Assembly (NCBI RefSeq): GCF_019599505.1
Contig: NZ_RKLT01000004.1
Coordinates: 186,001-250,000 of the forward strand
DNA: 64,000 nt
Origin: Haloarcula nitratireducens
GTDB lineage: Archaea; Halobacteriota; Halobacteria; Halobacteriales; Haloarculaceae
Reading direction: 5' to 3'
The notes under the pieces: generated by a model
The model's database searches: none
Told to the model about the DNA's origin: nothing
Seen by the model: only the letters and a program-made list of their open reading frames with translations
Part shown: positions 8,448 through 16,978 of the stretch, in pieces
How the letters are laid out: the number at the start of each line of letters is the position of its first letter
Numbering within the stretch: the first letter of the stretch is position 1
Translations under genes and position numbers: made by a program

Positions 8448-9860
8448 ATGTCCAGTAATCAATTCAACCCGTTCGCGGCCGCGCTCGACTGGCAGACCAA
8501 GACGCTCGAATCCATGTCCGAGGCCGCAGAGACGAGTCAGGTCGCCGACGAGCGACTCGAGCTGATGGAGTCGGTCGAAGTCGGCCAGACGCCGAGCGAA
8601 GCCGTCTACGAGGAGAACAAGCTCGAGCTCCTCCACTACGACGCGGAAGCCGCCGGCATCGAGGTCGACGAGGAGGACAAGGAGTCGGTCCCCATCCTCA
8701 TCGTCTATGCGCTCATCAACCGGCCGTACATCCTCGACTTACAGGAGGAGCGCTCGGTCGTGCGCCGTCTGCTCGAGGCGGGCCACGACGTCTACCTCCT
8801 CGACTGGAACGAGCCCTCGCGCCTCGACCAGCACCTGACCCTCGACGACTACGTCAACCGCTACATCGACAACTGCGTCGACGTCGTCCGCGAGCGCTCC
8901 GGCCAGGATAGGATCAACATCCTCGGCTACTGCATGGGCGGCACCATGTCGGTGATGTACGCCGCGCTCCACCGGGAGAAGGTCAACGCGCTCGGCCTCA
9001 TGGCCGCCGGGCTGTGTTTCGACCAGACCGGCGGCGTCTTAGAAGAGTGGGGCTCCGACGAGTACTACGACCCCGAGGACGTGGTCGAGACGTTCGGCAA
9101 CGTCCCCGCGAACATGCTCGACATCGGCTTCGCGCTGATGGACCCCGTCGACAACTACGTCTCGAAGTACATCCGCCTCGCGGAGAACTTAGAGAACGAG
9201 GCGTTCGTCGAGAACTTCGGCCGGATGGAGAAGTGGCTCGGCGACGGCATCGACATGGCCGGCGACACCTACGTCCAGTTCCTCAGAGACGTCTATCAGG
9301 ACAACAAGCTCTACAAGAACGAACTGGAAGTCGGCGGCGAACACGTCGACTTGGATAACCTCGACATGCCCGTCCTCCAGTTGATGGGCGAGTACGACCA
9401 CCTCATCCCGCCGGCGGCCTCGAAGCCGTTCAACGACGTCATCCCGAGCGAGGACACGCGGACCATCGAGTTCTCGACGGGCCACATCGGCCTCTCGGTC
9501 TCCTCGTCGACCCACGCCGACCTCTGGCCCGAGGTCGCCGAGTGGTACAAGGAGCGCAACCGGCAGGACGAAGAGGTCGACATCGAGGTCGAATCGCCCG
9601 ACGAGGTCGCCGAGGAAGCCGTCGAAGAGGTCGCGGAAGACGTCGACGAGGCCACCGACGCGGCCGCCACCGAGGACGTCGGCACCGAACCCGCCGCCGA
9701 CGTCGAGACCGTCGACGGCATCGGCCCGACCTACGCCGACCGCCTCCACGAGGCCGGCGTCGACACCGTCGACGACCTGAAGGGATACGACGCCGCCGAG
9801 ATCGCCGAGCTGGCCGAGACGACCGAGTCTCGAGCCCAGGAGTGGCTCGACCAGCTGTAG
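8448..9860 (+). CDS. phaC: Class III PHA synthase catalytic subunit PhaC
   Basis: A 470-residue enzyme that polymerises (R)-3-hydroxyacyl-CoA into polyhydroxyalkanoate on the granule surface with PhaE. The lipase-box-like GYCMGG places the catalytic Cys at 162; Asp317 (MGEYDHLIP) and His346 (STGHIGLSV) complete the triad. After about residue 365 comes an acidic Ala/Glu/Asp linker, then a compact C-terminal module beginning [20 protein letters not shown] (about 419-470), which reads as a helix-hairpin-helix fold. Bacterial PhaC lacks this module; a longer C-terminus is known in haloarchaeal enzymes. It ends the pha transcript, followed by a palindrome and T run. Confidence 0.93.
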   Translation: MSSNQFNPFAAALDWQTKTLESMSEAAETSQVADERLELMESVEVGQTPSEAVYEENKLELLHYDAEAAGIEVDEEDKESVPILIVYALINRPYILDLQEERSVVRRLLEAGHDVYLLDWNEPSRLDQHLTLDDYVNRYIDNCVDVVRERSGQDRINILGYCMGGTMSVMYAALHREKVNALGLMAAGLCFDQTGGVLEEWGSDEYYDPEDVVETFGNVPANMLDIGFALMDPVDNYVSKYIRLAENLENEAFVENFGRMEKWLGDGIDMAGDTYVQFLRDVYQDNKLYKNELEVGGEHVDLDNLDMPVLQLMGEYDHLIPPAASKPFNDVIPSEDTRTIEFSTGHIGLSVSSSTHADLWPEVAEWYKERNRQDEEVDIEVESPDEVAEEAVEEVAEDVDEATDAAATEDVGTEPAADVETVDGIGPTYADRLHEAGVDTVDDLKGYDAAEIAELAETTESRAQEWLDQL

Positions 9861-9865
9861 TTCGG

Positions 9866-9883
9866 TCGCCGGCGATTCTTTTT
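9866..9883 (+). terminator. Terminator after phaC
   Basis: The 10-bp palindrome TCGCCGGCGA (9866-9875) followed by ATTC and five T residues (9879-9883) starts 5 nt after the phaC stop. Confidence 0.5.
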
Positions 9884-9907
9884 CTTCGCGCTCGCCCAAG
9901 GAGAGCC

Positions 9908-10357
9908 ATGCGCGTCTCCGTCATCGGCGGTTCGAGAGTGTCCGACGACCAGTACCGACAGGCACGCACCGTTGGCCGATTGCTCGCCGAAGCGGGCCAC
10001 GAAGTCGTCTGTGGCGGGCTAACCGGCGTGATGGAAGCGGTCTGTCGCGGCGCGAGCGACGAGGGCGGCCACACCATCGGCATCCTTCCCGGCGAGCGCC
10101 GCGCCGCCGCCAACGACTACGTCGACACCGTCGTCGCGACCGGCCTCGGGAACGCCCGGAACGTCCTCGTCGTGATGAACGGCGCGGCCGTCATCGCCAT
10201 CGACGGTAAGGCGGGGACGCTCTCGGAACTCGGCCACGCACTCGATATGGGCCGTCCAGTGGCCGGACTCGGGACGCACGAACTCGACGAACTGGACGGC
10301 ATCGAACACGTGGACACGCCGAAAGCGGCCGTCGAGCACGTCGAATCGACGGTGTAG
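9908..10357 (+). CDS. TIGR00725/LOG-like protein (Rossmann fold)
   Basis: A 149-residue protein related to lysine decarboxylase-like (LOG) enzymes. It starts MRVSVIGGSRVSDDQYRQA and has the nucleotide-binding GGLTGVMEAVCRGASDEGG loop. In place of the usual PGGxGTxxE motif it has DGKAGTLSELGHAL, keeping GT-x-x-E. LOG proteins cleave nucleoside 5'-monophosphates; the shorter TIGR00725 group, to which this belongs by length, has no firm function (some relatives bind molybdenum cofactor or nucleotides). The frame is longer upstream, but the first plausible ATG just after the phaC terminator is at 9908. Confidence 0.75.
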   Translation: MRVSVIGGSRVSDDQYRQARTVGRLLAEAGHEVVCGGLTGVMEAVCRGASDEGGHTIGILPGERRAAANDYVDTVVATGLGNARNVLVVMNGAAVIAIDGKAGTLSELGHALDMGRPVAGLGTHELDELDGIEHVDTPKAAVEHVESTV

Positions 10358-10372
10358 CCTCCGCCGGGGAAG

Positions 10373-11893
10373 TCACTCCAGCCAGTCGACGAAGCTGCCG
10401 TCGAGAAGCGTCTCGCGCTGGTGGCGGATGTACGCGGACTGCATCCCCCAGATGGCCTCCGCCAGCGGGACCTTCTCCTCGACGCGCTGGCGGACGTACT
10501 CGTGCTTCCAGCGAGCGGGAGTGAGCCGCCGGTCGGCGCGTTCGCGCAGCGGTCGGATGTACTCGTGAGCCTCCTCCGTCGAGAGGCCGTGTAGTTCCAG
10601 CCCCTCGCGGGCCAGTTCGAACAACTCGCCGTAGATCTCGTCGGTCGCCGTCGTCGTCTCGCCGTCGGCGGTTATCCACTCGATGTCGGCCCGCAGCCCG
10701 TCCTCGGCGGCGGCGTAGAAGTTGTCCTCGGCCGTCTCCCAGTCCTGTGACTGGATCGGATGTTCGAGTTTCGGGAGGCTCTCCATCAGCCCCGCGAACA
10801 GCGCCTCGAAGGCGATGGCGTCGTCGACGGTGGGCTGGGCCGGCAGCGGGCGGAACTCGATGCGGGCGTTGGCCGCCGAACGGGTCGCCCCCTCGAAGAC
10901 CGGGCGAACCCATCGCCAGTACGACCCGTGTTTGTGTCGCAGGTGGACGAAGCCGTCGTCGAAGCGCGTCCCCGACTGGAGGTCCATGGGGACGATGGTG
11001 TCGTCTTCGACGATGTCGTCGATGACTTCTTCGACGGTCTCGAAGTCTGGCGGGAAGCAGACCTTCGGCGGCGTCGGGTCGTCCTCCGGCGGGTTGAGGA
11101 CGGACTCGAAGACGCCGATGCGGTTCTCCATGTGCGCGTCGTCGACGATCTCCTCGTCAGGCGCGTCGTCGTAGAGGTCCGGGGGGAAGAACGGGGCGTT
11201 GACGCCGAGTGCCAGCACCGGGCCGGCGACGCGCAGCGCGTAGCTGAAGTACTCGGGGAGGTCCGGCGCGTGGGGAATCTGGTAGTGGGGCTGGATCGAC
11301 GTGATGAGCGCCTCGGGCATCACCGACTCCGCCCGCAGCGAGACGTGCGGCGCGTCGAGTTCGAACGCCGACGGGTAGTCGGTGTTGGCCATCGTGTGAT
11401 AGCGAACCGAATCGGACATGTTGGTCCCGATGCGGATGCCGTCCTCCTCGACGGCGTCACAGAGGTACTCGCGGGCGGTCTCGCCGGTCGGCGGCACCGT
11501 CCACATCCCGTCGGAGACGAGCCGGATCCCCTCGGTGCCGAGCCGCTCCTGGGCCGGCATCAGCGACGACTTCAGTTCGTGGCGCTGGGCCGCGAGCCCG
11601 TGGGAGTTCAGCGGCACGGGGCTGGTCTGCATCTCCGCGTTGTGGAGCCCGAGCTCCTTCTCGAAGCCGACGAGTTCGAGCAACTGTCTGGGCACGCGAC
11701 GGAGGGCATCGGTCTGATCGTCGACGGCGTACAGCTCCAGTTCCATCCCGACGATGGCCTCGGTGTTGTCGAACGTCCCCGACCTGACCTCCTCTTTGAG
11801 CGACTCGGCCTCCTCGCGCGCCTGTGCGTGGAACGCCTCGGCGTCCACGTCGAGCGCCTGCGCGACTGCCGCGGCCAGTTCCGATGCCGACAT
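10373..11893 (-). CDS. GCS2-type glutamate-cysteine ligase-like protein
   Basis: A 506-residue cytoplasmic protein. The features EAIVGMELELYAVDDQTD near the N-terminus, HNAEMQTSPVP, YHTMANTDYPSAFELDAPHV and NARIEFRPLPAQPTVDDAIA resemble carboxylate-amine ligases of the GCS2/YbdK superfamily, which join the gamma-carboxyl of glutamate to an amine using ATP. Haloarchaea use gamma-glutamylcysteine as their major thiol, so a role in thiol synthesis is attractive, but these long homologues are mostly uncharacterised. A TATA-like GCTTAAC (minus strand, about 11918-11924) lies 25-31 bp before the ATG. Confidence 0.6.
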   Translation of the reverse strand: MSASELAAAVAQALDVDAEAFHAQAREEAESLKEEVRSGTFDNTEAIVGMELELYAVDDQTDALRRVPRQLLELVGFEKELGLHNAEMQTSPVPLNSHGLAAQRHELKSSLMPAQERLGTEGIRLVSDGMWTVPPTGETAREYLCDAVEEDGIRIGTNMSDSVRYHTMANTDYPSAFELDAPHVSLRAESVMPEALITSIQPHYQIPHAPDLPEYFSYALRVAGPVLALGVNAPFFPPDLYDDAPDEEIVDDAHMENRIGVFESVLNPPEDDPTPPKVCFPPDFETVEEVIDDIVEDDTIVPMDLQSGTRFDDGFVHLRHKHGSYWRWVRPVFEGATRSAANARIEFRPLPAQPTVDDAIAFEALFAGLMESLPKLEHPIQSQDWETAEDNFYAAAEDGLRADIEWITADGETTTATDEIYGELFELAREGLELHGLSTEEAHEYIRPLRERADRRLTPARWKHEYVRQRVEEKVPLAEAIWGMQSAYIRHQRETLLDGSFVDWLE

Positions 11894-11973
11894 AGCCGCC
11901 GGTTCACGGCGCGAGGTGTTAAGCGTGGCCCAGTGGAGACGAGCGGCGTCTCGGCCAAACGAGGTGCTACAAG

Positions 11974-12474
11974 CTACAGTAGCTCGCCGACGTCGCTCCG
12001 CGCCTCGCCCAGCGGGTCCGCCTCGTCGTGGGACGACGACAGCGCCCCCTCGACGGCGTCTCGGGCCGCCGGGAGGGGGTCGTGGCTCTCGACGTACGCC
12101 GCCAGCGCGAAGGTCCGCTCGCCGACGCCGGTCAGTCCCATCGCGTCGCGCCGCGAGAGCGCGCCGGTCAGCCAGTCGCGAACGACCTCGCGCCCGCGAG
12201 GACCCACCGGTGAGACCTGCTCGCCGAGCAAGTGAAGCGTCTTGGCGGCGGTCACCGGCGGAACCCCTGCGGCGTGGCCGCAGGCGTCGACGGCGGTCCC
12301 GCCCGCGTACGCCTCGACGACGGTCGCCGCCTCGCTGGCCGAACAGGGCAACGACTCCTCGAACGGGCGCAGCCGCTCGGTCAGCGACGCGTCGGTGTCG
12401 TCGACGGCCGCGACCCCACGCTCCCGCTGGCGTTCGGTCACCTCGATGCCGGCGGCGATCTCCGATAGTCCCAT
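11974..12474 (-). CDS. Conserved haloarchaeal hypothetical protein
   Basis: A 166-residue acidic, mainly helical protein with no membrane segment. Visible stretches include SEAATVVEAYAGGTAVDACG and AAKTLHLLGEQVSPVGPRGR, which look like helix-turn-helix-type helices, but no catalytic motif is apparent. Function unknown. A clear TATA-like box (GTATTAAAT on the minus strand, 12500-12508) lies 26-34 bp before the ATG, giving a leaderless transcript. It shares the 173 bp upstream region with the divergent tfb gene. Confidence 0.6.
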   Translation of the reverse strand: MGLSEIAAGIEVTERQRERGVAAVDDTDASLTERLRPFEESLPCSASEAATVVEAYAGGTAVDACGHAAGVPPVTAAKTLHLLGEQVSPVGPRGREVVRDWLTGALSRRDAMGLTGVGERTFALAAYVESHDPLPAARDAVEGALSSSHDEADPLGEARSDVGELL

Positions 12475-12611
12475 TGGAATAATTTCCTTCCTTTTTCGAT
12501 TTAATACTGCCGTCTTCCCGGCGGGAGCGGAGTCGTTCCGATACTCGATACCTGCCGGTAACCGGTAGGTAGATTACGCTGAAAACCGCCGCATCACCGC
12601 CGCAGCATCGG

Positions 12612-12620
12612 TTTTTAACC
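12612..12620 (+). promoter_or_regulatory. TATA-like box of the tfb gene
   Basis: TTTTTAACC lies 28-36 bp before the ATG at 12648, so the broken tfb gene still carries a normal-looking promoter. Confidence 0.45.
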
Positions 12621-12647
12621 CCCGCTCCGGTCGTAGCTCGAAGTACG

Positions 12648-13510
12648 ATGAGCGCAACGGCGACAGGCTGTCCCGAATGTGACGGATCGCTTCGAAAAGA
12701 CGGCTGTGAGACGGTGTGTACCCACTGCGGACTCGTGGTCGGCGAGGACGCCATCGACCGCGGCCCCGAGTGGCGCAGCTTCGAGGACGACGACACCGAA
12801 CGCGCCCGCACCGGCGCGCCGCTGACACGGTCCCGCCACGACCGCGGTCTCTCGACGGAGATCGGCCGATCGACGCGGCTCAAAGGGCGCAAGCGCCGTC
12901 AGTTCGCCCGGCTCCGCCGCGAGCACCGGCGCGCGCAGGTGAGTTCGAAACGCGAGCGGAATCAGATATACGCCTTCACCGAGATTCGCCGCATCGTCGG
13001 CTCGCTCGGCCTCTCGAAGGCCATCCGCGACCGAGCCTGCGTGCTGTTCGAGTCCGCACAGAACGCCGACCTCTTACAGGGACGCTCGCTGGAGGGGTTC
13101 GCCGCCGCCGCGGTGTACGCCACCTGCCGGACGGAAGGCGTCGCCAGAACCGTCGAGGAGCTGTGTCGGGCCGCGCGCGCGCGGACCCGAACGAACTCCG
13201 GGCGGCCTACGACGCGCTCAACCGCGACCTCGGGCTGCCGACGGGGCCCATCGACCCCCGCGAGTACGTCCCCCGTTTCGCCACGACGCTCGAACTCCCC
13301 GATTCGGTCCGCACTCGCGCGGAACAGCTAGTCGACGAGGCGCGCGACCGCGAAATCGTCGGCGGTCGCAACCCCGCCGGCGTCGCCGCGGCCTGTCTGT
13401 ACACCGCCGCCCGCGAACGGGGCGTCGAGCTGACTCAAGCGGAAGCGGCCGACGCCGCGGACGTGACTCCGGTGACGCTGCGCGGGACCTACACCGACTT
13501 ACAGGAGTGA
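12648..13510 (+). pseudogene. tfb: Transcription factor TFB gene, frameshifted at a CG repeat
   Basis: The first frame encodes a B-family zinc ribbon (C8, C11, C24, C27), the B-reader/linker EWRSFEDDDTERARTGAPLT and the first cyclin repeat up to TVEELCRAARA. The coding frame then moves by 2 nt, and the second cyclin repeat (NELRAAYDALNRDLGLPTGP to TPVTLRGTYTDLQE) continues to the stop at 13510. The switch falls in a (CG)6 run at 13172-13183. Removing one CG gives the continuous CRAARADPNELRAAYDAL expected of TFB. TFB recruits RNA polymerase to TBP-bound promoters, and haloarchaea carry several paralogues. Either this copy is inactivated or phase-variable, or one CG was miscalled. Its 3' end overlaps the convergent MinD-like gene by 22 bp. 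Confidence 0.85.
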
Positions 13511-14154
13511 ACCGCGTCGGCGAGCGCCTCGAAGGCGGCGGTCGCGGGGGAGTCGGGTGCCGTCTCGCTGACCGGGTGGCCGTGGCGCTGTGCCGCGGCG
13601 AGGGCCTCGCTTTCGGGGACCGGGACGACCGGCGCGCCGAACCGGGAAGCGATTGCGCGGGTCGTCGGGTCGGGTCCCGATCTGTTGAGAACCACGCGAC
13701 AGAGCCCCGCGTCCAGTTCCCGCGCGAGTTCGCGGACCCGCAGCGCGTCCGCGAGCGCCGCGGCTCCGGGAGCGGTGACGAGGATCGCCGCGTCGGCGAC
13801 GGCGAGCGGCAGCCCGACGTCGGCGCGGAGCCCCGCGGGCGAGTCGACGACGACCCAGCGGTACGCGCGATCTAATTCGGTCAGCGCGTCGGCGAGCGCC
13901 GTCGGGTCGGCCGCCCGCGCCCCCGTGAGCGTCCGACCGCAGGGGACCGTCGTCACCGGGCCGTCCGACCGGACGGCCTCGTGCGGGGTCGCCCGCCCCG
14001 TGAGCACGTCGTGGAGATCCGGGCCGCGACTCGACGGGAGGTCGGCCATCGCGAGGTCGCCGTCCACGACGACGCCGCGGAGTTCCGCGGCGAGGTTGTA
14101 CGCGACCGTCGACTTCCCGACGCCGCCTTTGCCGCCGGTGACTGCCAGGATCAT
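13489..14154 (-). CDS. MinD/ParA-like ATPase
   Basis: A 221-residue P-loop ATPase with the deviant Walker A GGKGGVGKST at residues 8-17, VVVDGDLAMADLP after it and the switch II-like VVVDSPAGLRADVG. This is the MinD/Mrp/ParA class, whose ATP-dependent dimers position division, chromosome or surface machinery. It is short for MinD and ends ADAVHSCKSV, with no obvious amphipathic membrane-targeting helix, so binding to the membrane is not evident. It is the last gene of a minus-strand array and overlaps the preceding gene by 4 bp (ATGA). Confidence 0.8.
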   Translation of the reverse strand: MILAVTGGKGGVGKSTVAYNLAAELRGVVVDGDLAMADLPSSRGPDLHDVLTGRATPHEAVRSDGPVTTVPCGRTLTGARAADPTALADALTELDRAYRWVVVDSPAGLRADVGLPLAVADAAILVTAPGAAALADALRVRELARELDAGLCRVVLNRSGPDPTTRAIASRFGAPVVPVPESEALAAAQRHGHPVSETAPDSPATAAFEALADAVHSCKSV

Positions 14155-14849
14155 GCGAGACGAGCCAGCGTCTCGACGGGAACGCTGGCGGCCGCTCGAC
14201 GGTCAGCGAGCGCCTCGGCGCGCCGGGCCACCGCTCGGAGGCGTCGTTCGTCGCGTTCCGCCGCGTCCGCGAGCGTCCGGACCCCGGCTAGCCCGCCCGC
14301 GTCACCGACCGCAGTCGTCGCTTCCTGAAGCGTCTCGGCGGCGGCCAGCGCCTCGGCGCGTTCGACGCGGTGGGCCATCGCTACGAGCCAGGAATCTATC
14401 TCGTCGGGCAGTCGAACCGACGACTCCGGTGATCGAGCCGGTGCTCGCGACCGGGTTTCTGACGGCTCGTCCGTCGCCGCGTCGATCGGGACGGCGTCCG
14501 CCGGCGGCGACGGGTCGCCGAGTTCGCGTACGACGTCGGCAGCGGTTTCGGTTCGGTCGCCGACCGGGACGGCGTCGGGAGCCGGCGTCACGTCGCAGAG
14601 TTCGGCCGCGGGATCGGCCGGCGACGCGGGCGTCGCGTAGCCCAGCGCGTGCGACCCCGGCCCGACGACGGCCTCGAACCCCGAGTCGGTCCACCCCGCT
14701 TCGGGCGTGCCCCGTCGGCGCGGCGGCCACACCGGCCCGTCGAGACGGTTCCGGACCCGAACGCGCGTCGGTTCGTCGATCCCCCGCAGTCTGGCGGTGA
14801 CCAGCGTCACCCCGTCGTGGCGGATAGTCGTGCAGTCGAAGCTGACCAT
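14151..14849 (-). CDS. Hypothetical protein coupled to the MinD-like ATPase
   Basis: A 232-residue protein. The N-terminal 75 residues are predicted beta-rich (MVSFDCTTIRHDGVTLVTA, RVRVRNRLDGPVWPPRRRGT). Then comes a Pro/Asp/Thr-rich linker and a C-terminal helical region dense in Ala, Glu and Arg (about 150-232). No known family motif was recognised. Its stop overlaps the start of the MinD-like gene, so the two proteins are probably made in fixed ratio and may interact (inference). Confidence 0.65.
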   Translation of the reverse strand: MVSFDCTTIRHDGVTLVTARLRGIDEPTRVRVRNRLDGPVWPPRRRGTPEAGWTDSGFEAVVGPGSHALGYATPASPADPAAELCDVTPAPDAVPVGDRTETAADVVRELGDPSPPADAVPIDAATDEPSETRSRAPARSPESSVRLPDEIDSWLVAMAHRVERAEALAAAETLQEATTAVGDAGGLAGVRTLADAAERDERRLRAVARRAEALADRRAAASVPVETLARLA

Positions 14850-14882
14850 GTTTCGACGTGGTCCCGCGTTCTGGTTTAAATC

Positions 14883-15692
14883 TCAGCACCGGACAATCGG
14901 CGCGTCGAGCGCCGCTGCCGCGGCCGTGGGATGCTCGAAGCGGTCGACTTCGAGGACCACCGGAGCGTCGGTTCGTGCGACCCGGAGTATCGAGAGCGCC
15001 GCGAGCACCGGCGACGCGTCGAACGGGTCCGTCGGCGTCGAACCGGGAAGCGCGTCGAGCGCCGCGGCGAACCGCCCTCGCAGCCGGTCGACGAGCGCCG
15101 CTCGGGCGTCGCGCCGGCGATTGGCGAGCCGGTCGGCCACTCGCCGCCGCTCGGCGCGGCGGTCGCGGTACGAGCGTGCCACGTCCCGCCGCCGTTCCCG
15201 GCTCTGAGCGGCGGCCGTCCGCTCGGTCTCCCGTTCGCTGAGCGCGCCGGTCGTCTCCCGAACGGACCGCCGCGCATCGTCGGTGTTCGCTCCCAGCGTC
15301 TTTCGCGCGTCCAGTCGGCCGCGCGCCGTCGCGGCGTCCTCTCGAAGCGCCGCGATAGCCGATTCGGACACCGGGTCGTCGGCCGGCGGTAGCGACGGTT
15401 CCTCGGAGTCCAGCGAGGCCAGTTGCTCTCGCAGCTCGGCGATCTCCCCGTCGTGTCGCGTCTCGATACCGCGAGACCGGGCGGCGGCCGCGAGCGCCGT
15501 TTTCGTTCGGAACCCCATCTCCGGATAGACGTGCCCGCAGTAGTCGTAGACGGTCGGCGGACCAGGAGCGGAGATCACGGGCAGACACCGTTCCCCGCGA
15601 ACCGCCGCGGCGATGGCCGCGCCGCTGACCGCCCTCGTTCGGAGGTCGACGACGCGGCCCTCGTACGTGGTCCCGCCGACGGTCAGCCTCAC
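14883..15692 (-). CDS. Hypothetical coiled-coil protein
   Basis: A 269-residue protein of unknown function. Residues 1-60 form a small domain with RCLPVISAPGPPTVYDYCGH and YPEMGFRTKTALAAAARSRG. Residues about 80-215 are a long charged helix rich in Arg, Glu and Ala (coiled coil). The last 50 residues (LSILRVARTDAPVVLEVDRF) return to alternating beta/alpha. It starts in an ATGA overlap with the 111-residue gene upstream, 33 bp before the next gene. The build (small domain, coiled coil, small domain) is that of a scaffold or SMC-like hinge partner, but no ATPase motif is visible. Confidence 0.65.
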   Translation of the reverse strand: MRLTVGGTTYEGRVVDLRTRAVSGAAIAAAVRGERCLPVISAPGPPTVYDYCGHVYPEMGFRTKTALAAAARSRGIETRHDGEIAELREQLASLDSEEPSLPPADDPVSESAIAALREDAATARGRLDARKTLGANTDDARRSVRETTGALSERETERTAAAQSRERRRDVARSYRDRRAERRRVADRLANRRRDARAALVDRLRGRFAAALDALPGSTPTDPFDASPVLAALSILRVARTDAPVVLEVDRFEHPTAAAAALDAPIVRC

Positions 15693-16024
15693 AGGTCCTC
15701 ACCCCGCATCGCCGCCGGGTCGGGAACGTCCCGGCCCGACGCGAACCGCTCGTACGGCGTCGACGGCTGGTCGCGCGACTCGTAGGCGCTCGCGGCTTCG
15801 CGGACGCGTTCGGGTGCGTCTGCCGGCTCGAAGGGCACGACCCGCTCCAGTTGGACGTCGAGCCCGTGCTTCTCGCGGAGTCTGAGCGCCTGGAACGCGC
15901 CGAACTCCGTCCACTCCAGCAGCGCCGCTCGACCGAGTTGGCGGACCACGCACCCCTCGTGCGCCCGACAGACGTTTCGCAGGTCGCGTCGAGCCCCCCG
16001 CGAGTAGGTTACGACCAGTAGCAC
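15689..16024 (-). CDS. Small hypothetical protein of the mcm-minD array
   Basis: A 111-residue soluble protein beginning with GTG (MLLVVTYSRGARRDLRNVCR). Two Cys occur in the first 26 residues (RNVCRAHEGCVVRQLGRAAL), a pattern that could bind metal only with partners. No family recognised. It is translationally coupled to the coiled-coil gene (ATGA overlap). A strong AT-rich TATA box 23-33 bp upstream suggests that the distal half of the array has its own promoter. Confidence 0.6.
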   Translation of the reverse strand: MLLVVTYSRGARRDLRNVCRAHEGCVVRQLGRAALLEWTEFGAFQALRLREKHGLDVQLERVVPFEPADAPERVREAASAYESRDQPSTPYERFASGRDVPDPAAMRGEDL

Positions 16025-16046
16025 CGAGCGTGGAAACCCGTCAAGA

Positions 16047-16057
16047 TTATATAAAAT
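16047..16057 (-). promoter_or_regulatory. Internal TATA box inside the mcm-minD array
   Basis: On the minus strand ATTTTATATAA lies 23-33 bp before the GTG at 16024 and overlaps the last codons of the upstream RecA-like gene. It is the most AT-rich spot in this 7 kb stretch. Confidence 0.5.
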
Positions 16058-16664
16058 TTATCAAACTAATCGTGCAACGGTCCGCGCGTTCGAACCGTAC
16101 GTTCCCGTCACAGCACTCGACGACGGCGTCGAACGGGGACGCGAGCGCGTCGACCGTCTGTCGGTCGTGTGCCGTCGGATCGACGTGAAAGTGCGCGCCG
16201 GCGTCGGCGGCGTCGAGCTGACCCGTGACCGCGTGGAGGAACTCGTACACCGTCGGTAAGTCGACGTACTGGAGCAGCGCCGTCAGCGAGTCGAAACAGA
16301 CGACCACGTCGTCGTGCGCCGAGAACGACTGACTCAACGTGATGCCCAGTCCCGTCAGGTCGCTGGGGGTCGACACCGTCTGGACAGTGACGGTCTCCCG
16401 AGACAGGGCCGCGTCGGTCCCGGTATCACCCACGGCGATGACCGAGAGCGTCGGGGTCGCCCCCGTCGAGTGTGACGTCTCTCGGTACGCCTCGACGCAG
16501 GCCGACGGCGTCCGAGTGTACGTGACCCACAGACTCGTCGCGCTCGGGCCGGCCCGGTCCAGAAACGCCGTACAGACCCCGCCACCGCCGTCTTCGCCGC
16601 TCAGAGACGGCGCGGCCACCAGTGTCGTCGCCGCAGCGGCGACCCAGTCGGGGCGCTCGGTCAT
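16047..16664 (-). CDS. RecA/KaiC-fold protein lacking a Walker A motif
   Basis: A 205-residue protein shaped like the haloarchaeal KaiC-related group. LVAAPSLSGEDGGGGVCTAF occupies the P-loop position but has no GK[ST]; HDDVVVCFDSLTALLQYVD corresponds to the Walker B strand and following helix (FDSLT), and LPTVYEFLHAVTGQLDAADA to the next helix. It is therefore probably a non-hydrolysing sensor or partner. Start at 16664 (MTERPDWVAAAATTL). It lies 41 bp after the 90-residue gene that abuts mcm. Function unknown. Confidence 0.65.
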   Translation of the reverse strand: MTERPDWVAAAATTLVAAPSLSGEDGGGGVCTAFLDRAGPSATSLWVTYTRTPSACVEAYRETSHSTGATPTLSVIAVGDTGTDAALSRETVTVQTVSTPSDLTGLGITLSQSFSAHDDVVVCFDSLTALLQYVDLPTVYEFLHAVTGQLDAADAGAHFHVDPTAHDRQTVDALASPFDAVVECCDGNVRFERADRCTISLINFI

Positions 16665-16705
16665 GGTTTCCGGCTTCCGTCTCCGCGTGGAAAGCGCCTT
16701 TCACC

Positions 16706-16978
16706 TCACTCGACGGCAACGACGGTGAACGAGCCGGGGTCCTCGAGGAGCGCCTCGACTCGCTCTCGCGCGTCGGGACCGGACGAGGCGAGGACGACGA
16801 CGCCGTCGGCCGGGCCGTCGCCGCTGGCTCGATACGCCTGCAGGTCGCCCTCGAAGTCGGACGCGTAGGTGCGCAACACGCCTCGAACGGTCGCTTCGAG
16901 GTCCGAGAGCGAGCACTCGCCGGCCTCGAAGGTCGCGAGCGCGTCCTCGACGTTCCGAAGTGCGGAGATGCGGTCCAT
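16706..16978 (-). CDS. Small protein immediately downstream of mcm
   Basis: A 90-residue acidic alpha/beta protein (MDRISALRNVEDALATFEAG at the start, PADGVVVLASSGPDARERVE in the middle). Its ATG directly follows the mcm stop codon with no spacer, so it is surely on the same mRNA and probably translated by the same ribosomes. No motif recognised. The tight link suggests a replication-related partner (inference). Confidence 0.7.
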   Translation of the reverse strand: MDRISALRNVEDALATFEAGECSLSDLEATVRGVLRTYASDFEGDLQAYRASGDGPADGVVVLASSGPDARERVEALLEDPGSFTVVAVE

